The position numbers and the translations under genes are program-made. Positions 17,952 through 27,176 of a stretch of DNA of 64,000 nt are shown one piece after another. The first letter of the stretch is position 1. Each line of letters opens with the position of its first letter. The stretch is from Eggerthella sp. Its GTDB lineage: Bacteria > Actinomycetota > Coriobacteriia > Coriobacteriales > Eggerthellaceae. The notes below the pieces were generated by a model. It was not told the DNA's origin. It searched no databases and worked only from the letters and a program-made list of their open reading frames with translations. The stretch covers positions 45,716 through 109,715 of the forward strand of contig JAUNWY010000006.1 in the NCBI GenBank assembly GCA_030540085.1. The letters run 5' to 3'.

Positions 17952-18725
17952 ATGAGACAGCCACTCGAGTACATATTCCCGGATCCGCCTATGGGGATAG
18001 ATCCTAAAGCGCTTGATCAGAGTCGCATACCCCGTCATGTCGCCGTCATCATGGACGGCAATGGGCGTTGGGCAAAAAAGCGTGCGTTGAACCGACTTCG
18101 CGGTCATAAAGCTGGGATCGAAGCGGTGCGCGAAACCATTCGCTGTGCCAACGATTGCGGCGTAGACTACCTCACCATCTATTCGTTCTCCACAGAGAAT
18201 TGGAAGCGTCCGAAGGAAGAGGTAAGCGGCCTGATGGAGCTGTTCGCCAAAACCATGTTGGCAGAAGTGGACGGTCTGCATGAAGAGCATGTGCGCGTTC
18301 GCACCATTGGTGATCTTTCCACGCTTCCCAAGGAAACGCGTGATGCCTTTGACGCTGCATGGGAAAAAACCCGCAATAACGACGGCATGACTTTGGTGGT
18401 TGCCGTGAACTACGGCTCGCGTCAGGAAATGATGAATGCCGCCCAGGCATATGCAGATGCTGCTATTGCCGCCCATGAAAAGGGCGAAGAGCTGGTTCTT
18501 ACCGAAGAGCTATTCGAGCAAGGCCTCGATACCGCTGATATCCCCGATCCCGATTTGCTCATTCGCACTTCGGGCGAAATGAGAATAAGCAACTTCCTGC
18601 TGTGGCAAATTGCCTATTCCGAGTTCGTATGCACCGATGTGCTGTGGCCTGATTTTAATCGCTATGATTTCTTGAAGGCATTGCTTGAGTTCCAATCACG
18701 CGATCGTCGCTTTGGGGCGGTGTAG
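17952..18725 (+). CDS. uppS: Undecaprenyl diphosphate synthase (cis-prenyltransferase)
   Basis: Makes the C55 polyprenyl carrier for peptidoglycan and surface glycans. The protein is 257 aa. The substrate-binding motif HVAVIMDGNGRWAKKR (about residues 28-43), FSTENWKRPKEEV, and the C-terminal signature RTSGEMRISNFLLWQIAYSE are diagnostic. AAGGAGGAGC precedes the ATG. It is followed 3 nt later by cdsA, so the two are cotranscribed. Confidence 0.96.
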   Translation: MRQPLEYIFPDPPMGIDPKALDQSRIPRHVAVIMDGNGRWAKKRALNRLRGHKAGIEAVRETIRCANDCGVDYLTIYSFSTENWKRPKEEVSGLMELFAKTMLAEVDGLHEEHVRVRTIGDLSTLPKETRDAFDAAWEKTRNNDGMTLVVAVNYGSRQEMMNAAQAYADAAIAAHEKGEELVLTEELFEQGLDTADIPDPDLLIRTSGEMRISNFLLWQIAYSEFVCTDVLWPDFNRYDFLKALLEFQSRDRRFGAV

Positions 18726-18728
18726 TGC

Positions 18729-19718
18729 ATGACGAAGACGCGTGTGCGTAAGCCGTTTATGCGAGAGGATGCCCAGGCGCATCCTGGCCTTACCACGGAG
18801 CCTGAGGAATTTCCCGCGATCGAGCTTCCTGGTGAAGAAAAGCGTTCTACCAAAGTTAAGAACGCCGCCGCAGCGAAAGTGCCTGAAAAGGTGAAGCATC
18901 CCAGTAACCTGATGGTGCGTACCGCAACGGGCGCTGTGTATATCCTTCTTACGGTGGTATGCATTTGGGCCTCTGAGGTATCTACGGCAATATACCTTTC
19001 AGTGCTCAGCGCTATCTGCGCAGGTGAGTTTTATTACATGCTGCGCTCCGATGCCAAGTTGCCCAATGAGTTTTTGGGAATTTGTGCCGCCGCATTATTC
19101 CCGCTTGCTACTTGGGTATCTGGCATTTCCGGCGTGGTTGTGGTGTTCGCCATTTTCGTATTGACTTTGCTTGTTTGGTACGTCTTTTGGCAACCCGCAC
19201 GAATCAGCGATGTTGCAGTAAGCCTATTTGGCGCGGTGTATACAGGTGTCATCATGTCATGCGCCATGTTGCTACGCGTATCGCTTCCTGAATTCTGGGG
19301 CGCGGTTTTGATTCTGGGCTTGTTTGCCAGCGTTTGGGGTAACGATGCCTTTGCCTACCTGGTCGGATCGGCAATCGGCAAGCACAAGCTTGCGCCCCAT
19401 ATCTCCCCAAAGAAAAGCTGGGAAGGCTTCATAGCCGGTCTTGTTGTTGCCATGGGGTTCTGGTGCTTGCTCACGCTCATTCCCGGGGTAACCATGTCTA
19501 TTCCGCAAGCATTGGTGTTCGGCCTGATAAATGGGCTTTCGGGCGTTTTGGGCGACTTGGTGGAAAGCCGTATCAAGCGCAATTCCGGCTTCAAGGATTC
19601 GGGTACCATCATGCCAGGTCATGGCGGTTTGCTCGATAGGTGCGATTCGCAGTTCCTGGTAATCCTTACGGGTACCATCATGCTTGTTCTAGGAGGCTGT
19701 ATTCCTTATGCAATCTAA
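18729..19718 (+). CDS. cdsA: Phosphatidate cytidylyltransferase
   Basis: An integral membrane enzyme making CDP-diacylglycerol from phosphatidate and CTP. It has 329 aa with a charged cytosolic N terminus of about 60 residues, then roughly eight membrane helices. The CDS signature is at the C terminus: SPKKSWEGFIAG and, further on, DSGTIMPGHGGLLDRCDS. It starts 3 nt after uppS and overlaps dxr by 11 nt. Confidence 0.95.
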   Translation: MTKTRVRKPFMREDAQAHPGLTTEPEEFPAIELPGEEKRSTKVKNAAAAKVPEKVKHPSNLMVRTATGAVYILLTVVCIWASEVSTAIYLSVLSAICAGEFYYMLRSDAKLPNEFLGICAAALFPLATWVSGISGVVVVFAIFVLTLLVWYVFWQPARISDVAVSLFGAVYTGVIMSCAMLLRVSLPEFWGAVLILGLFASVWGNDAFAYLVGSAIGKHKLAPHISPKKSWEGFIAGLVVAMGFWCLLTLIPGVTMSIPQALVFGLINGLSGVLGDLVESRIKRNSGFKDSGTIMPGHGGLLDRCDSQFLVILTGTIMLVLGGCIPYAI

Positions 19719-20931
19719 CGTATCTTCTCAGGCTCGCGTCGCTTCTCAGCGACGCGTCGTTGTTTTGGGCTCAACGGGCTCCATTGGCGTTCAGACGCTT
19801 GATGTGGCACGCCGCCACCCCGACCGCTTGAAAATCGTTGGCTTGGCTGCAGGTACGCGCGGTGCTGAGCTGTTGGCTCAAGCCAAAGAATTCAATGTGG
19901 GGCATTTGGCTCTCGGTATGCCGGAGGCGGTTAGCCCTTCTGTCGTGGTTGAGCTGGAAGAGCAGGCTGCAGGCTTTGTCGGTGCGAAGGGCAGTATCGG
20001 TTTTGGGCCTGATGCGGTCCGTGAGATGGTTCATCTTGAAGAGGCCGATGTAGTGGTGAACGCCTTGGTGGGTGCTGCCGGTTTGCAGGCGAGCTATGAA
20101 ACGCTTCGCGCGGGCAAGGTTCTTGCCCTTGCCAACAAGGAATCGTTGGTTGTGGGCGGCAACCTTATCATGCCCATGGCAACCGAGCCGGGCATGCTGA
20201 TGCCCATCGATTCTGAGCATGGCGCCATATACCAGTGCCTTTTGGGCGAAGACCCCCGCGAGGTAAGCAAACTGTGGGTTACCGCATCAGGTGGCCCATT
20301 CCGCGGGAAGAAGCGTTCTGACCTGGAAAACATTACCCCTGCTCAGGCTTTAGCTCACCCTACGTGGAATATGGGCAAGAAGATCTCTATCGACTCATCA
20401 ACCCTTATGAACAAGGGCCTTGAGGTAATCGAGGCGCACCATCTGTTCCAGATGCCCTACGACCGCATCGAGGTCGTGGTTCAACCCCAAAGTGCTATTC
20501 ATTCCATGGTCGAATTCACCGACGGAAGCGTAAAGGCGCATCTTGGAACTACTGATATGCGCATCCCCATTCAATTCGCGCTCAGCTATCCCGAGCGCTG
20601 GGATGCTCCGGTTGAACCGCTTGATTTCCGCATGTTGGGTTCTCTTGATTTTGCCGCGCCTGATGCGGAAACCTTCCGTTGCCTTGCCTTGGCCTACCAT
20701 GCAGGCAGGGTAAGTGGCACTTTGCCGTGTGCTATGAATGCCGCCAACGAAGTGGCGGTTGCCTCGTTCCTGGAGGAAAAGCTGCCATATCTGAGCATTG
20801 CCGAGTGCGTTGAGGCCGTGATGTCGCAGCATGAGGCACGTGGTGTTCAGCAAGTTATGAGCATCGAACAGCTTCTTGAAGTTGATGCATGGGCTCGTAG
20901 CTGCGCACGTGCATGGGTGTCTGCTCGCTAG
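19708..20931 (+). CDS. dxr: 1-deoxy-D-xylulose 5-phosphate reductoisomerase
   Basis: Catalyses the first committed MEP-pathway step to isoprenoids. It has 407 aa. The NADPH motif GSTGSIGVQTLDV (about residues 18-30), the LANKESLVVGG segment, metal and substrate residues in MPIDSEHGAIYQCL, and the flexible loop region with WNMGKKISIDSSTLMNKGLEV are all present. It overlaps cdsA by 11 nt. IspG, a later MEP enzyme, is encoded 1.35 kb downstream; other MEP genes are not in the window. Confidence 0.96.
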   Translation: MQSNVSSQARVASQRRVVVLGSTGSIGVQTLDVARRHPDRLKIVGLAAGTRGAELLAQAKEFNVGHLALGMPEAVSPSVVVELEEQAAGFVGAKGSIGFGPDAVREMVHLEEADVVVNALVGAAGLQASYETLRAGKVLALANKESLVVGGNLIMPMATEPGMLMPIDSEHGAIYQCLLGEDPREVSKLWVTASGGPFRGKKRSDLENITPAQALAHPTWNMGKKISIDSSTLMNKGLEVIEAHHLFQMPYDRIEVVVQPQSAIHSMVEFTDGSVKAHLGTTDMRIPIQFALSYPERWDAPVEPLDFRMLGSLDFAAPDAETFRCLALAYHAGRVSGTLPCAMNAANEVAVASFLEEKLPYLSIAECVEAVMSQHEARGVQQVMSIEQLLEVDAWARSCARAWVSAR

Positions 20932-20952
20932 AAGTACGCTTTAGCTAGTTGC

Positions 20953-21042
20953 GCCCCTCGTTCCTGTCGGGTGGGCTGCCTGTCGTTTCCGACGCTAAGG
21001 GAAGTGATGGGTGGTTTTTCTGATGGGGTCGAGGGGCTTTTT
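20953..21042 (+). terminator. Terminator-like long hairpin after dxr
   Basis: GCCCCTCG (20953-20960) and CGAGGGGC (21030-21037), with internal pairing (GTCGG with CCGAC) and followed by TTTTT. It lies in the 286-nt dxr-rseP gap and suggests that the otherwise conserved operon is broken or attenuated here. Confidence 0.5.
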
Positions 21043-21190
21043 CACACAACGGCTATGTATTTGGCGGCGTAATGCCGTGTCTTGCAGGGTTTGCTCGCTG
21101 CTGCGAAGACGCGCACGGAGCTGTATTCGTCGCTTATTTGCACGTTGGCTGGTGGGGTGGCTGCAGTTCGTATGAATTGGAACGGGAGCG

Positions 21191-21221
21191 CCATGATGCT
21201 CAAATATAATGAGCATCATGG
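21191..21221 (+). promoter_or_regulatory. Palindromic leaderless promoter of the M50 protease gene
   Basis: A perfect 12-bp inverted repeat (CCATGATGCTCA at 21191-21202 and TGAGCATCATGG at 21210-21221) surrounds a consensus -10, TATAAT (21205-21210). Exactly 7 nt later is the ATG at 21218, the spacing of leaderless actinobacterial transcripts, and no Shine-Dalgarno is present. A third half-site, ATGCTCA, lies at 21233-21239. The palindrome may be an operator; that is inference. Confidence 0.55.
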
Positions 21222-22276
21222 ATATACTCATCATGCTCATAACGGTAACCCTTCTTCTGGGGTTCCTTGTATTCATTCACGAAGGTGGCCATTATCTTGC
21301 TGCGCGCGCATGCGGGGTGCGCGTAAGCGAATTCATGATTGGTCTGCCTGGCCCTTCGATCGGCTTCACCCGCGGAGAAACGCGCTTTGGTATCACTGCC
21401 GTTCCACTGGGCGGCTATGCGAGCGTCTGCGGCATGGCTCCCCCTAGCAACAGTCCTCATCTGAAGCGTGTTTTGGGCTATGCCTATCGTAAGGGCACCG
21501 TGTATATGGAAGACGTTGCCCACGACCTGTTCCTTACCGATCAGGAAGCCTACGATTTGCTCGAAGAGCTGTGCGATTGGGGTTCGCTTAAACGTCCCCG
21601 CCGCAAGGACGAGCACAATGTGTATCGCACGCCAGCTAAAAACGGCTTCGAGGAAGGACAGCCTCGCACCATTTCCAGCAACGAGGAGTTTTTTGCGTCG
21701 GAAAAGGCGCAGCAATACTGCACGTTGCCGTTCTGGAAGCGCTGCGCCATCTTGCTTGCAGGTCCATTTATGAATCTGCTCTGGGTGTTCTTGGTGTTCA
21801 TTTTCATCTACTCCGTTATGGGGCTCGATCTCCAGAACACGCAAACTGGCGAAACATTCCATTACACCTGGACTCCCTGGGAAGCCGTTGTAATGGGGTT
21901 CAAGTACCTCGGCATGGTGGTGAGCGCAATTGCGGCGTTATTCAATCCCGCAACTGCGGCGCAAACCGTTTCCCAGTCAACTTCGGTGGTGGGCATTGCG
22001 GTTATGTCGAAAAGTGCCTTGGATGCGGGCTTCTTGAATTTCCTATTCTTCACGGCCATCATCTCCGCATCCTTAGGCCTTATGAACATGCTTCCCATCC
22101 CTCCGCTTGACGGTGGCCGATTTGTGGTGGAAATATTCCAGAAGGTATCCCGTAAGGTGGTCTCGCTTCGCGCTTTGGGCTATATGTCCACCGTAGGCAT
22201 CGTGCTCTTTACCGGATTCTTCTTGGTCATGGTCAATCAAGATGTTCAACGATTCATATTTGGGAATTGGAGCTAA
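21218..22276 (+). CDS. Site-2 protease family (M50/RseP-like) membrane metalloprotease, PDZ-less
   Basis: An intramembrane zinc protease of 352 aa from the chosen ATG. The HExxH motif is HEGGHY in the first helix (about residues 21-26). The second metal site is MLPIPPLDGGRF near residue 295. Between LGGYASVCG and the helix beginning CAILLAGPFMNLL there is a hydrophilic insert of about 90 residues. The PDZ domain usually found after that helix in RseP is missing. It sits between dxr and ispG, the normal rseP position. The start is by the leaderless -10; ATG 21209 is the alternative. Confidence 0.85.
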   Translation: MDILIMLITVTLLLGFLVFIHEGGHYLAARACGVRVSEFMIGLPGPSIGFTRGETRFGITAVPLGGYASVCGMAPPSNSPHLKRVLGYAYRKGTVYMEDVAHDLFLTDQEAYDLLEELCDWGSLKRPRRKDEHNVYRTPAKNGFEEGQPRTISSNEEFFASEKAQQYCTLPFWKRCAILLAGPFMNLLWVFLVFIFIYSVMGLDLQNTQTGETFHYTWTPWEAVVMGFKYLGMVVSAIAALFNPATAAQTVSQSTSVVGIAVMSKSALDAGFLNFLFFTAIISASLGLMNMLPIPPLDGGRFVVEIFQKVSRKVVSLRALGYMSTVGIVLFTGFFLVMVNQDVQRFIFGNWS

Positions 22277-22279
22277 TAC

Positions 22280-23344
22280 ATGGCGAATACTGCTCCCAAC
22301 GCAAAAACACGTCAGGTCATGGTAGGTTCTGTCGCCCTAGGTGGCGGAGCTCCCTGCGTGGTTCAATCGATGCTTAATCTGCCCCTTGCTGATGTGGAGG
22401 GGAACCTGAATCAGATCAATCGCCTGCAAGAAGCTGGTTGTGAAGTGGTGCGCATCGCCGTTCCTCGTAAGACCGACCTGGATTTCTTCGAGGAGATCTG
22501 CAAAAAGTCCCCTTTGCCGGTTGTTGCTGACATTCACTTCAGTGCTGAGTTGGCTATAGAGGCTGCTCGTCGAGGGGCTGCAAAGCTGCGCATCAACCCT
22601 GGCAACATTGGTGGCTTGGAGGCTACGGTCCCAGTGCTTCAAGCTGCAAAAGCAGCTGGTATTCCTATTCGCATAGGAGTTAACGCAGGTTCGCTCGATT
22701 CTGCGTTGGCGGAACGAGGCGACTTAACCTTGCCTGAAAAGCTTGTTGAATCGGCCACTGCATACGTGGAATTCTGCCATAGCCAAGGATTCTATGACGT
22801 GGTGGTTTCCGCCAAAGCTCATGATGTGCCTACCACGGTGGCAACGTATCGCCTGCTTTCGCAGCGGATGCCCGAAGTTCCCCTGCATATCGGCGTTACC
22901 GAGGCGGGCACCTTGTTCCAAGGTCTTATCAAATCTGCGAGCGGCCTGGGCATCCTTTTGGAGCAGGGAATAGGGGATACCATGCGCATCTCCTTGACCG
23001 ACGACCCTGTGGAAGAGGTGCGCGCCTGCTGGACGCTGCTTTCCGCATTGGGCTTGCGTCGCCGCGATCCTGAATTGGTAAGCTGCCCCACCTGCGGTCG
23101 CTGCCAGGTTGACCTGATCCCCATTGCGCAGGAAGTGGAGAAGCGGTTGCGCGACGTGCATCGTCCCATCCAGGTGGCGGTTATGGGATGCGTGGTAAAC
23201 GGTCCCGGCGAAGCAGCCGACGCGGATATCGGCGTTGCGTGCGGAAAGGGGTCTGGTGTGGTATTCGCCCACGGCAAAACCTTGCGCAAGGTCGAAGAGG
23301 CCGCTATCGTTGATGTACTTATGGAAGAGATAGGAAATCTGTAA
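22280..23344 (+). CDS. ispG: 4-hydroxy-3-methylbut-2-en-1-yl diphosphate synthase
   Basis: A [4Fe-4S] MEP-pathway enzyme, also called GcpE. It has 354 aa with the N-terminal VVQSMLNLPLADVEGNLNQI, VADIHFSAELAIEAA, KLRINPGNIGG, and the C-terminal cluster ligands CPTCGRCQVDL and GCVVNGPGEAADADIG. It starts 4 nt after the M50 gene and overlaps proS by 1 nt (TAATG). Confidence 0.96.
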   Translation: MANTAPNAKTRQVMVGSVALGGGAPCVVQSMLNLPLADVEGNLNQINRLQEAGCEVVRIAVPRKTDLDFFEEICKKSPLPVVADIHFSAELAIEAARRGAAKLRINPGNIGGLEATVPVLQAAKAAGIPIRIGVNAGSLDSALAERGDLTLPEKLVESATAYVEFCHSQGFYDVVVSAKAHDVPTTVATYRLLSQRMPEVPLHIGVTEAGTLFQGLIKSASGLGILLEQGIGDTMRISLTDDPVEEVRACWTLLSALGLRRRDPELVSCPTCGRCQVDLIPIAQEVEKRLRDVHRPIQVAVMGCVVNGPGEAADADIGVACGKGSGVVFAHGKTLRKVEEAAIVDVLMEEIGNL

Positions 23345-25077
23345 TGGAAATCATGCGTTTGAGCCAGCAGTATGCTCCCACGTTGAAAGAAGACCCCGCC
23401 GACGCCGAGATTGCAAGCCATCGTTTGCTTGTTCGCGCAGGCATGATCAGGAAAGTTGCAGGCGGTGTGTACACCTTCCTGCCATTGGGCATGCGCGTTC
23501 TTACTAAGATCGAGAACATCGTGCGCGAAGAAATGAATGCCATCGGTGCCCATGAGATCCTCATGCCGGCACTGCAGCCTGGTGAGCTGTGGCACGAATC
23601 GGGCCGTTGGAACGATTACGGTCCCGAGCTTATGCGACTGGAAGACCGCCATGGTCGTGGCTTCTGCCTCGGACCAACCCATGAAGAGCTGGTAACTTCT
23701 ATCGTTCGCAGCGAACTGCGTTCCTACCGTCAGCTTCCCATGACGCTCTATCAGATCCAGACGAAGTTCCGCGACGAGATCCGCCCTCGCTTCGGTCTGC
23801 TACGCAGCCGCGAATTCGTTATGAAGGACGCTTACAGCTTCCATTCCAGCCAGGAATCTCTGCAGAAAACCTACGATGAAATGTACGATGCCTACGGTCG
23901 CATCTGCGAGCGTTGCGGTCTTGATTACCGTCCCGTTGTGGCCGACGGTGGCCAGATCGGCGGCAGTGTAACGTGTGAGTTCCATGCTTTGGCGGAAGCT
24001 GGCGAAGACGATCTGGTTTATTGCCCCGATTGCGATTATGCGGCAAACAACGAAGCAGGCGTATGCCATGCCCATCCGGTTGAGTATGCCGCCGCTGAGT
24101 GCAAGAAGGTTGAAACCCCGGGCGTTTCCTCCATCGAAAGCCTTGCGAAGTTCCTTGGCATCGAAGAGGCTGCCACGGTTAAGGCTATGGTGGGCAAGGA
24201 CGCCGAGGGCGCTATTTTCGCCCTCTTCATTCCCGGCGATCACGAACTTAATGAAATCAAGGCAGAGCGTGCGGTAAATGGCTTTACCCTGCTTACCGAC
24301 GAAGAGCTTGAGGCCGCGGGCCTTCATAAGGGCTCCATCGGCCCGAAGGGCCTTCCTGAAGGCATCAAGGTTATCGGCGATGTGAACTTGAAGAACATTG
24401 AGCGCTGGGTTGTGGGCGCAAACGAAGAGGGCTTCCACTTCGTGGGTGCCAAGCACGGCGAAGATTTCCAGGTAGACGAGTGGGCCGACCTTTCGCTCGT
24501 AATACCGGGCGATGCCTGCCCGAAGTGCGGTGCTGCCCTGCAGGGTGCGCGCGGCATCGAGGTTTCCCAGGTATTCCAGCTGGGCGACAAGTACTCCAAG
24601 ACCATGGGTGCAGTGTACTCGGACGAAAACGGCGTAGATCAGAACTTCCTCATGGGCTGCTATGGTGTGGGCGTTTCCCGTACGCTGGCAGCTATCGTCG
24701 AGCAGCATAACGACGAAGACGGCATCATTTGGCCTATGTCGGTAGCGCCTGCTCATGTTTGCGTTATTCCTCTTACCGTGGGCGACGAAGAGGTGTTCCC
24801 GGTTGCTGAGCGCATCGCTAAGGAGCTTGCCGAGCAGGGTCTTGAGGTTGTGCTGGACGATCGCGACGAGCGCGCTGGCGTCAAGTTTGCTGATGCCGAC
24901 CTTATCGGCTGGCCCGTTCAGGTTGTCGTGGGCAAACGCGGCGTAAAGGAAGGCGTGGTCGAGGTTAAGCGCCGCGGCGAATCCGAAAAGACCAAGGTTC
25001 CCTTCGCAACGCTTACCGAGGCATTGGCATTCGTAAAGCGCGCTGCCCGAAACAACAAGTTCTCGCGTACGTTCTAA
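23344..25077 (+). CDS. proS: Prolyl-tRNA synthetase (bacterial type)
   Basis: A class II synthetase of 577 aa. Motif 2 (TKFRDEIRPRFGLLRSREFVMKD region, about residues 140-160), motif 3 (GCYGVGVSRTLAA, about residues 439-451) and the inserted YbaK-like editing domain between motifs 2 and 3 (about residues 245-385) identify the bacterial ProS1 type. The anticodon-binding domain is at the C terminus (DDRDERAGVKFADADLIGWP). It overlaps ispG by 1 nt; the U32 gene begins directly after its stop codon. Confidence 0.96.
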   Translation: MEIMRLSQQYAPTLKEDPADAEIASHRLLVRAGMIRKVAGGVYTFLPLGMRVLTKIENIVREEMNAIGAHEILMPALQPGELWHESGRWNDYGPELMRLEDRHGRGFCLGPTHEELVTSIVRSELRSYRQLPMTLYQIQTKFRDEIRPRFGLLRSREFVMKDAYSFHSSQESLQKTYDEMYDAYGRICERCGLDYRPVVADGGQIGGSVTCEFHALAEAGEDDLVYCPDCDYAANNEAGVCHAHPVEYAAAECKKVETPGVSSIESLAKFLGIEEAATVKAMVGKDAEGAIFALFIPGDHELNEIKAERAVNGFTLLTDEELEAAGLHKGSIGPKGLPEGIKVIGDVNLKNIERWVVGANEEGFHFVGAKHGEDFQVDEWADLSLVIPGDACPKCGAALQGARGIEVSQVFQLGDKYSKTMGAVYSDENGVDQNFLMGCYGVGVSRTLAAIVEQHNDEDGIIWPMSVAPAHVCVIPLTVGDEEVFPVAERIAKELAEQGLEVVLDDRDERAGVKFADADLIGWPVQVVVGKRGVKEGVVEVKRRGESEKTKVPFATLTEALAFVKRAARNNKFSRTF

Positions 25078-26325
25078 ATGCCCGTGCAAAGCGAAACGAA
25101 CAAACCAGAATTGCTCGCTCCCGCCGGTGGGTGGGAGCAGCTTCAATACGCGCTTCACTTTGGGGCCGATGCGGTGTACCTTGCGTGCGACCGCTTCGGC
25201 CTGCGCGCCCGTGCCAGCAATTTCTCGCTGGAAGATCTGCCTCGTACCGTTGCGTTGGCGCACAGCGCTGGTGCGCGCGTGTACGTTACCTGCAACGCCT
25301 ACGCCCACGATGAAGACTTAACGGCTCTTCCCGAATACGCTCAAGCCATGGAAGCTGCGGGCGTCGACGCCGCTATTGTGAGTGATTTGGGCGTTATGTC
25401 GGTGGTTCAGCAGCACGCGCCTTCGGTTGCCGTCCACGTTTCCACGCAGGCATCGGTATCAAACGCTGAAGCTGCGCTTATGTGGTACCGCCTCGGTGCC
25501 CGTCGCGTGGTATGCGCCCGTGAAATGTCGGTTGCAGAAATCGCCGCTATGCGCAAAGCCATTCCCGCCGAAATGGAAATTGAGGTGTTTGTGCACGGCG
25601 CCATGTGCATGGCTATTTCGGGCCGCTGCCTTATCAGCGATTACCTTACTGGTCGTCACGCTAACAAGGGGCAATGCGTTCAGCCGTGTCGTTGGGAATA
25701 TGAGCTGAAGGAGCTTTCCCGCCCCGATCAGAGCTTCGGCATAGAAGAGGGCGAAGACGGTACGTACCTGCTGAATTCCAAAGACTTGAACATGCTTGCG
25801 CATCTTGACGATCTTGCTGCGGCAGGCGTTTCTTCGGTGAAGATCGAAGGCCGCGTGAAAAAAGCTTTCTATGTGGCAACGGTGGTAAATGCGTATCGCC
25901 ACGTGCTCGACGGCGAGCCGGCATCTTTGTGGGAGCATGAGCTTGAGATCATCTCGCATCGACCTTATTCAACGGGTTTTTATTACGGGGATGCCGAGCA
26001 AACCACCGACAACGATATCTATGTGCAGCTTTGCGACTGGGTGGGGGAAGTGGTTTCCTCAGCCGCAACCGAGCAGGGTCAGTGGCGTGTGAAGGCAAAG
26101 TGCCGTAACCGCTTTTACGAAGGTGACGAGCTCGAGGTATTAAGCCCCCATAAGCCCATTCGAACCGTTAAGGTTCAGGACTTGGCTGAAGTCTACGATG
26201 GGGCGGAAGTTCCCTCTGAAGTGGCATGCAAGGCCATGGCGCCGTATGCGTTTACCGCTTCTTTCGAGCTGGAACCGCGAGACATTCTGCGCGTTCGTCG
26301 TAAGGACCCAACGAAGAAGAACTGA
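25078..26325 (+). CDS. Peptidase U32 family protein (TrhP/YegQ-like)
   Basis: A U32-family protein of 415 aa. The N terminus has PELLAPAGGWEQLQYALHFG, and the U32 signature region reads EVFVHGAMCMAISGRC, LISDYLTGRHANKGQC and VQPCRWEY, with the conserved cysteines. In E. coli and Bacillus, relatives (TrhP, RlhA) hydroxylate tRNA or 23S rRNA rather than cut peptides, so RNA modification is the more likely role. The ATG follows the proS stop with no gap, so translational coupling is likely. Confidence 0.9.
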   Translation: MPVQSETNKPELLAPAGGWEQLQYALHFGADAVYLACDRFGLRARASNFSLEDLPRTVALAHSAGARVYVTCNAYAHDEDLTALPEYAQAMEAAGVDAAIVSDLGVMSVVQQHAPSVAVHVSTQASVSNAEAALMWYRLGARRVVCAREMSVAEIAAMRKAIPAEMEIEVFVHGAMCMAISGRCLISDYLTGRHANKGQCVQPCRWEYELKELSRPDQSFGIEEGEDGTYLLNSKDLNMLAHLDDLAAAGVSSVKIEGRVKKAFYVATVVNAYRHVLDGEPASLWEHELEIISHRPYSTGFYYGDAEQTTDNDIYVQLCDWVGEVVSSAATEQGQWRVKAKCRNRFYEGDELEVLSPHKPIRTVKVQDLAEVYDGAEVPSEVACKAMAPYAFTASFELEPRDILRVRRKDPTKKN

Positions 26326-26415
26326 TGGATTGACGCGGGTGCTTAGACGGAGCATCCGCTAATTGAGAGGAAAAGGGGCGCAGAGGGATGCGTCCTAGAA
26401 AGCAAGGAGGAACAT

Positions 26416-26748
26416 ATGGGAAGGCAATCTGACGAGGCGTTGCAGCTTGCGGATGCAGACGAATTGGTGAACTACCTGATGGGAGCTCATTGCGCATATA
26501 TGCAGTGGCGTGAACTCACTTACTACCTTACCGATGCAAACGACATCTATTGGCGTGCGCAGGATACCAACGAACTGAACGACAAGGGTCATTTCCCTGA
26601 TTGCAGCGAGCTGGTTGCTTCGGTGCGCGAATTCGTTGACTTGCCGTTCTTGGATGAAAAGCACTCTATCCGCGAGGTATTTCCTGAGGCTACCTTCTAC
26701 GGTTCGGTGAAGATCGAGGGGCAGGGTACGCCCGTTCCCGTTGTTTAG
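26416..26748 (+). CDS. Hypothetical protein, 110 aa
   Basis: Supported by an optimal AAGGAGG 5 nt before the ATG. The product is soluble and acidic, with a helix-rich N-terminal half (ALQLADADELVNYLMGAHCAYMQ region) and a C-terminal EGQGTPVPVV. I recognise no family. No signal, membrane segment or metal motif is seen. It lies 90 nt after the U32 gene and ahead of a strong terminator further on, so it may be the last gene of that transcript. Confidence 0.75.
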   Translation: MGRQSDEALQLADADELVNYLMGAHCAYMQWRELTYYLTDANDIYWRAQDTNELNDKGHFPDCSELVASVREFVDLPFLDEKHSIREVFPEATFYGSVKIEGQGTPVPVV

Positions 26749-26869
26749 TGGGGCTTGTCAGGGGCGGGCATCTTTTGCCACCGCCTTCAGTGCGGCGCTT
26801 TTGATTCTCAGTTGGCTTGCGTAGTCGATTGAGCATTTGAGGTATTGGCTGCTTTCTGTGAACCGAATG

Positions 26870-26897
26870 AAACGGGCGCGTAAGCGCCCGTTTCTTA
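26870..26897 (+). terminator. Terminator before the Bce module
   Basis: AAACGGGCGC, a GTAA loop and GCGCCCGTTT (10 bp perfect), then CTTATTT. The 428-nt gap at 26749-27176 holds nothing else recognisable apart from a weak AACGAAA/TTTCGTT inverted repeat at about 27105-27132. Confidence 0.88.
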
Positions 26898-27176
26898 TTT
26901 CCGGGTTGAACATCTCCTGTTTGAGGACGTTCCTGCCTGGCGGGGCGAAGAGGGTCTCGGGAAGTGCGGTGGTTTTCTCCGAAATCCATCTGACAGAGAG
27001 AGCGAAACTCGCATTGCCTAGCCGCATAGACAGGAAGAGCCCAAGAGGGGTGATGCGGGCACTCGTTATTTAGGGAACGCAATTGTGCGGCGAATACGAT
27101 CCGATAACGAAATGCTGGCTGGCTTTTTCGTTGCGCTATCATCGGTTCATTCGTTTAATGCGAAAAAGGGGGATTG

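Noticed and set aside
23800..25308. 502-aa minus-strand open frame opposite proS
   Set aside because: Shadow of proS and the U32 gene, with no motif or ribosome-binding site.
26690..27142. 150-aa basic minus-strand frame before the Bce module
   Set aside because: Crosses a strong terminator hairpin and is extremely Arg/Pro-rich without any start signal.
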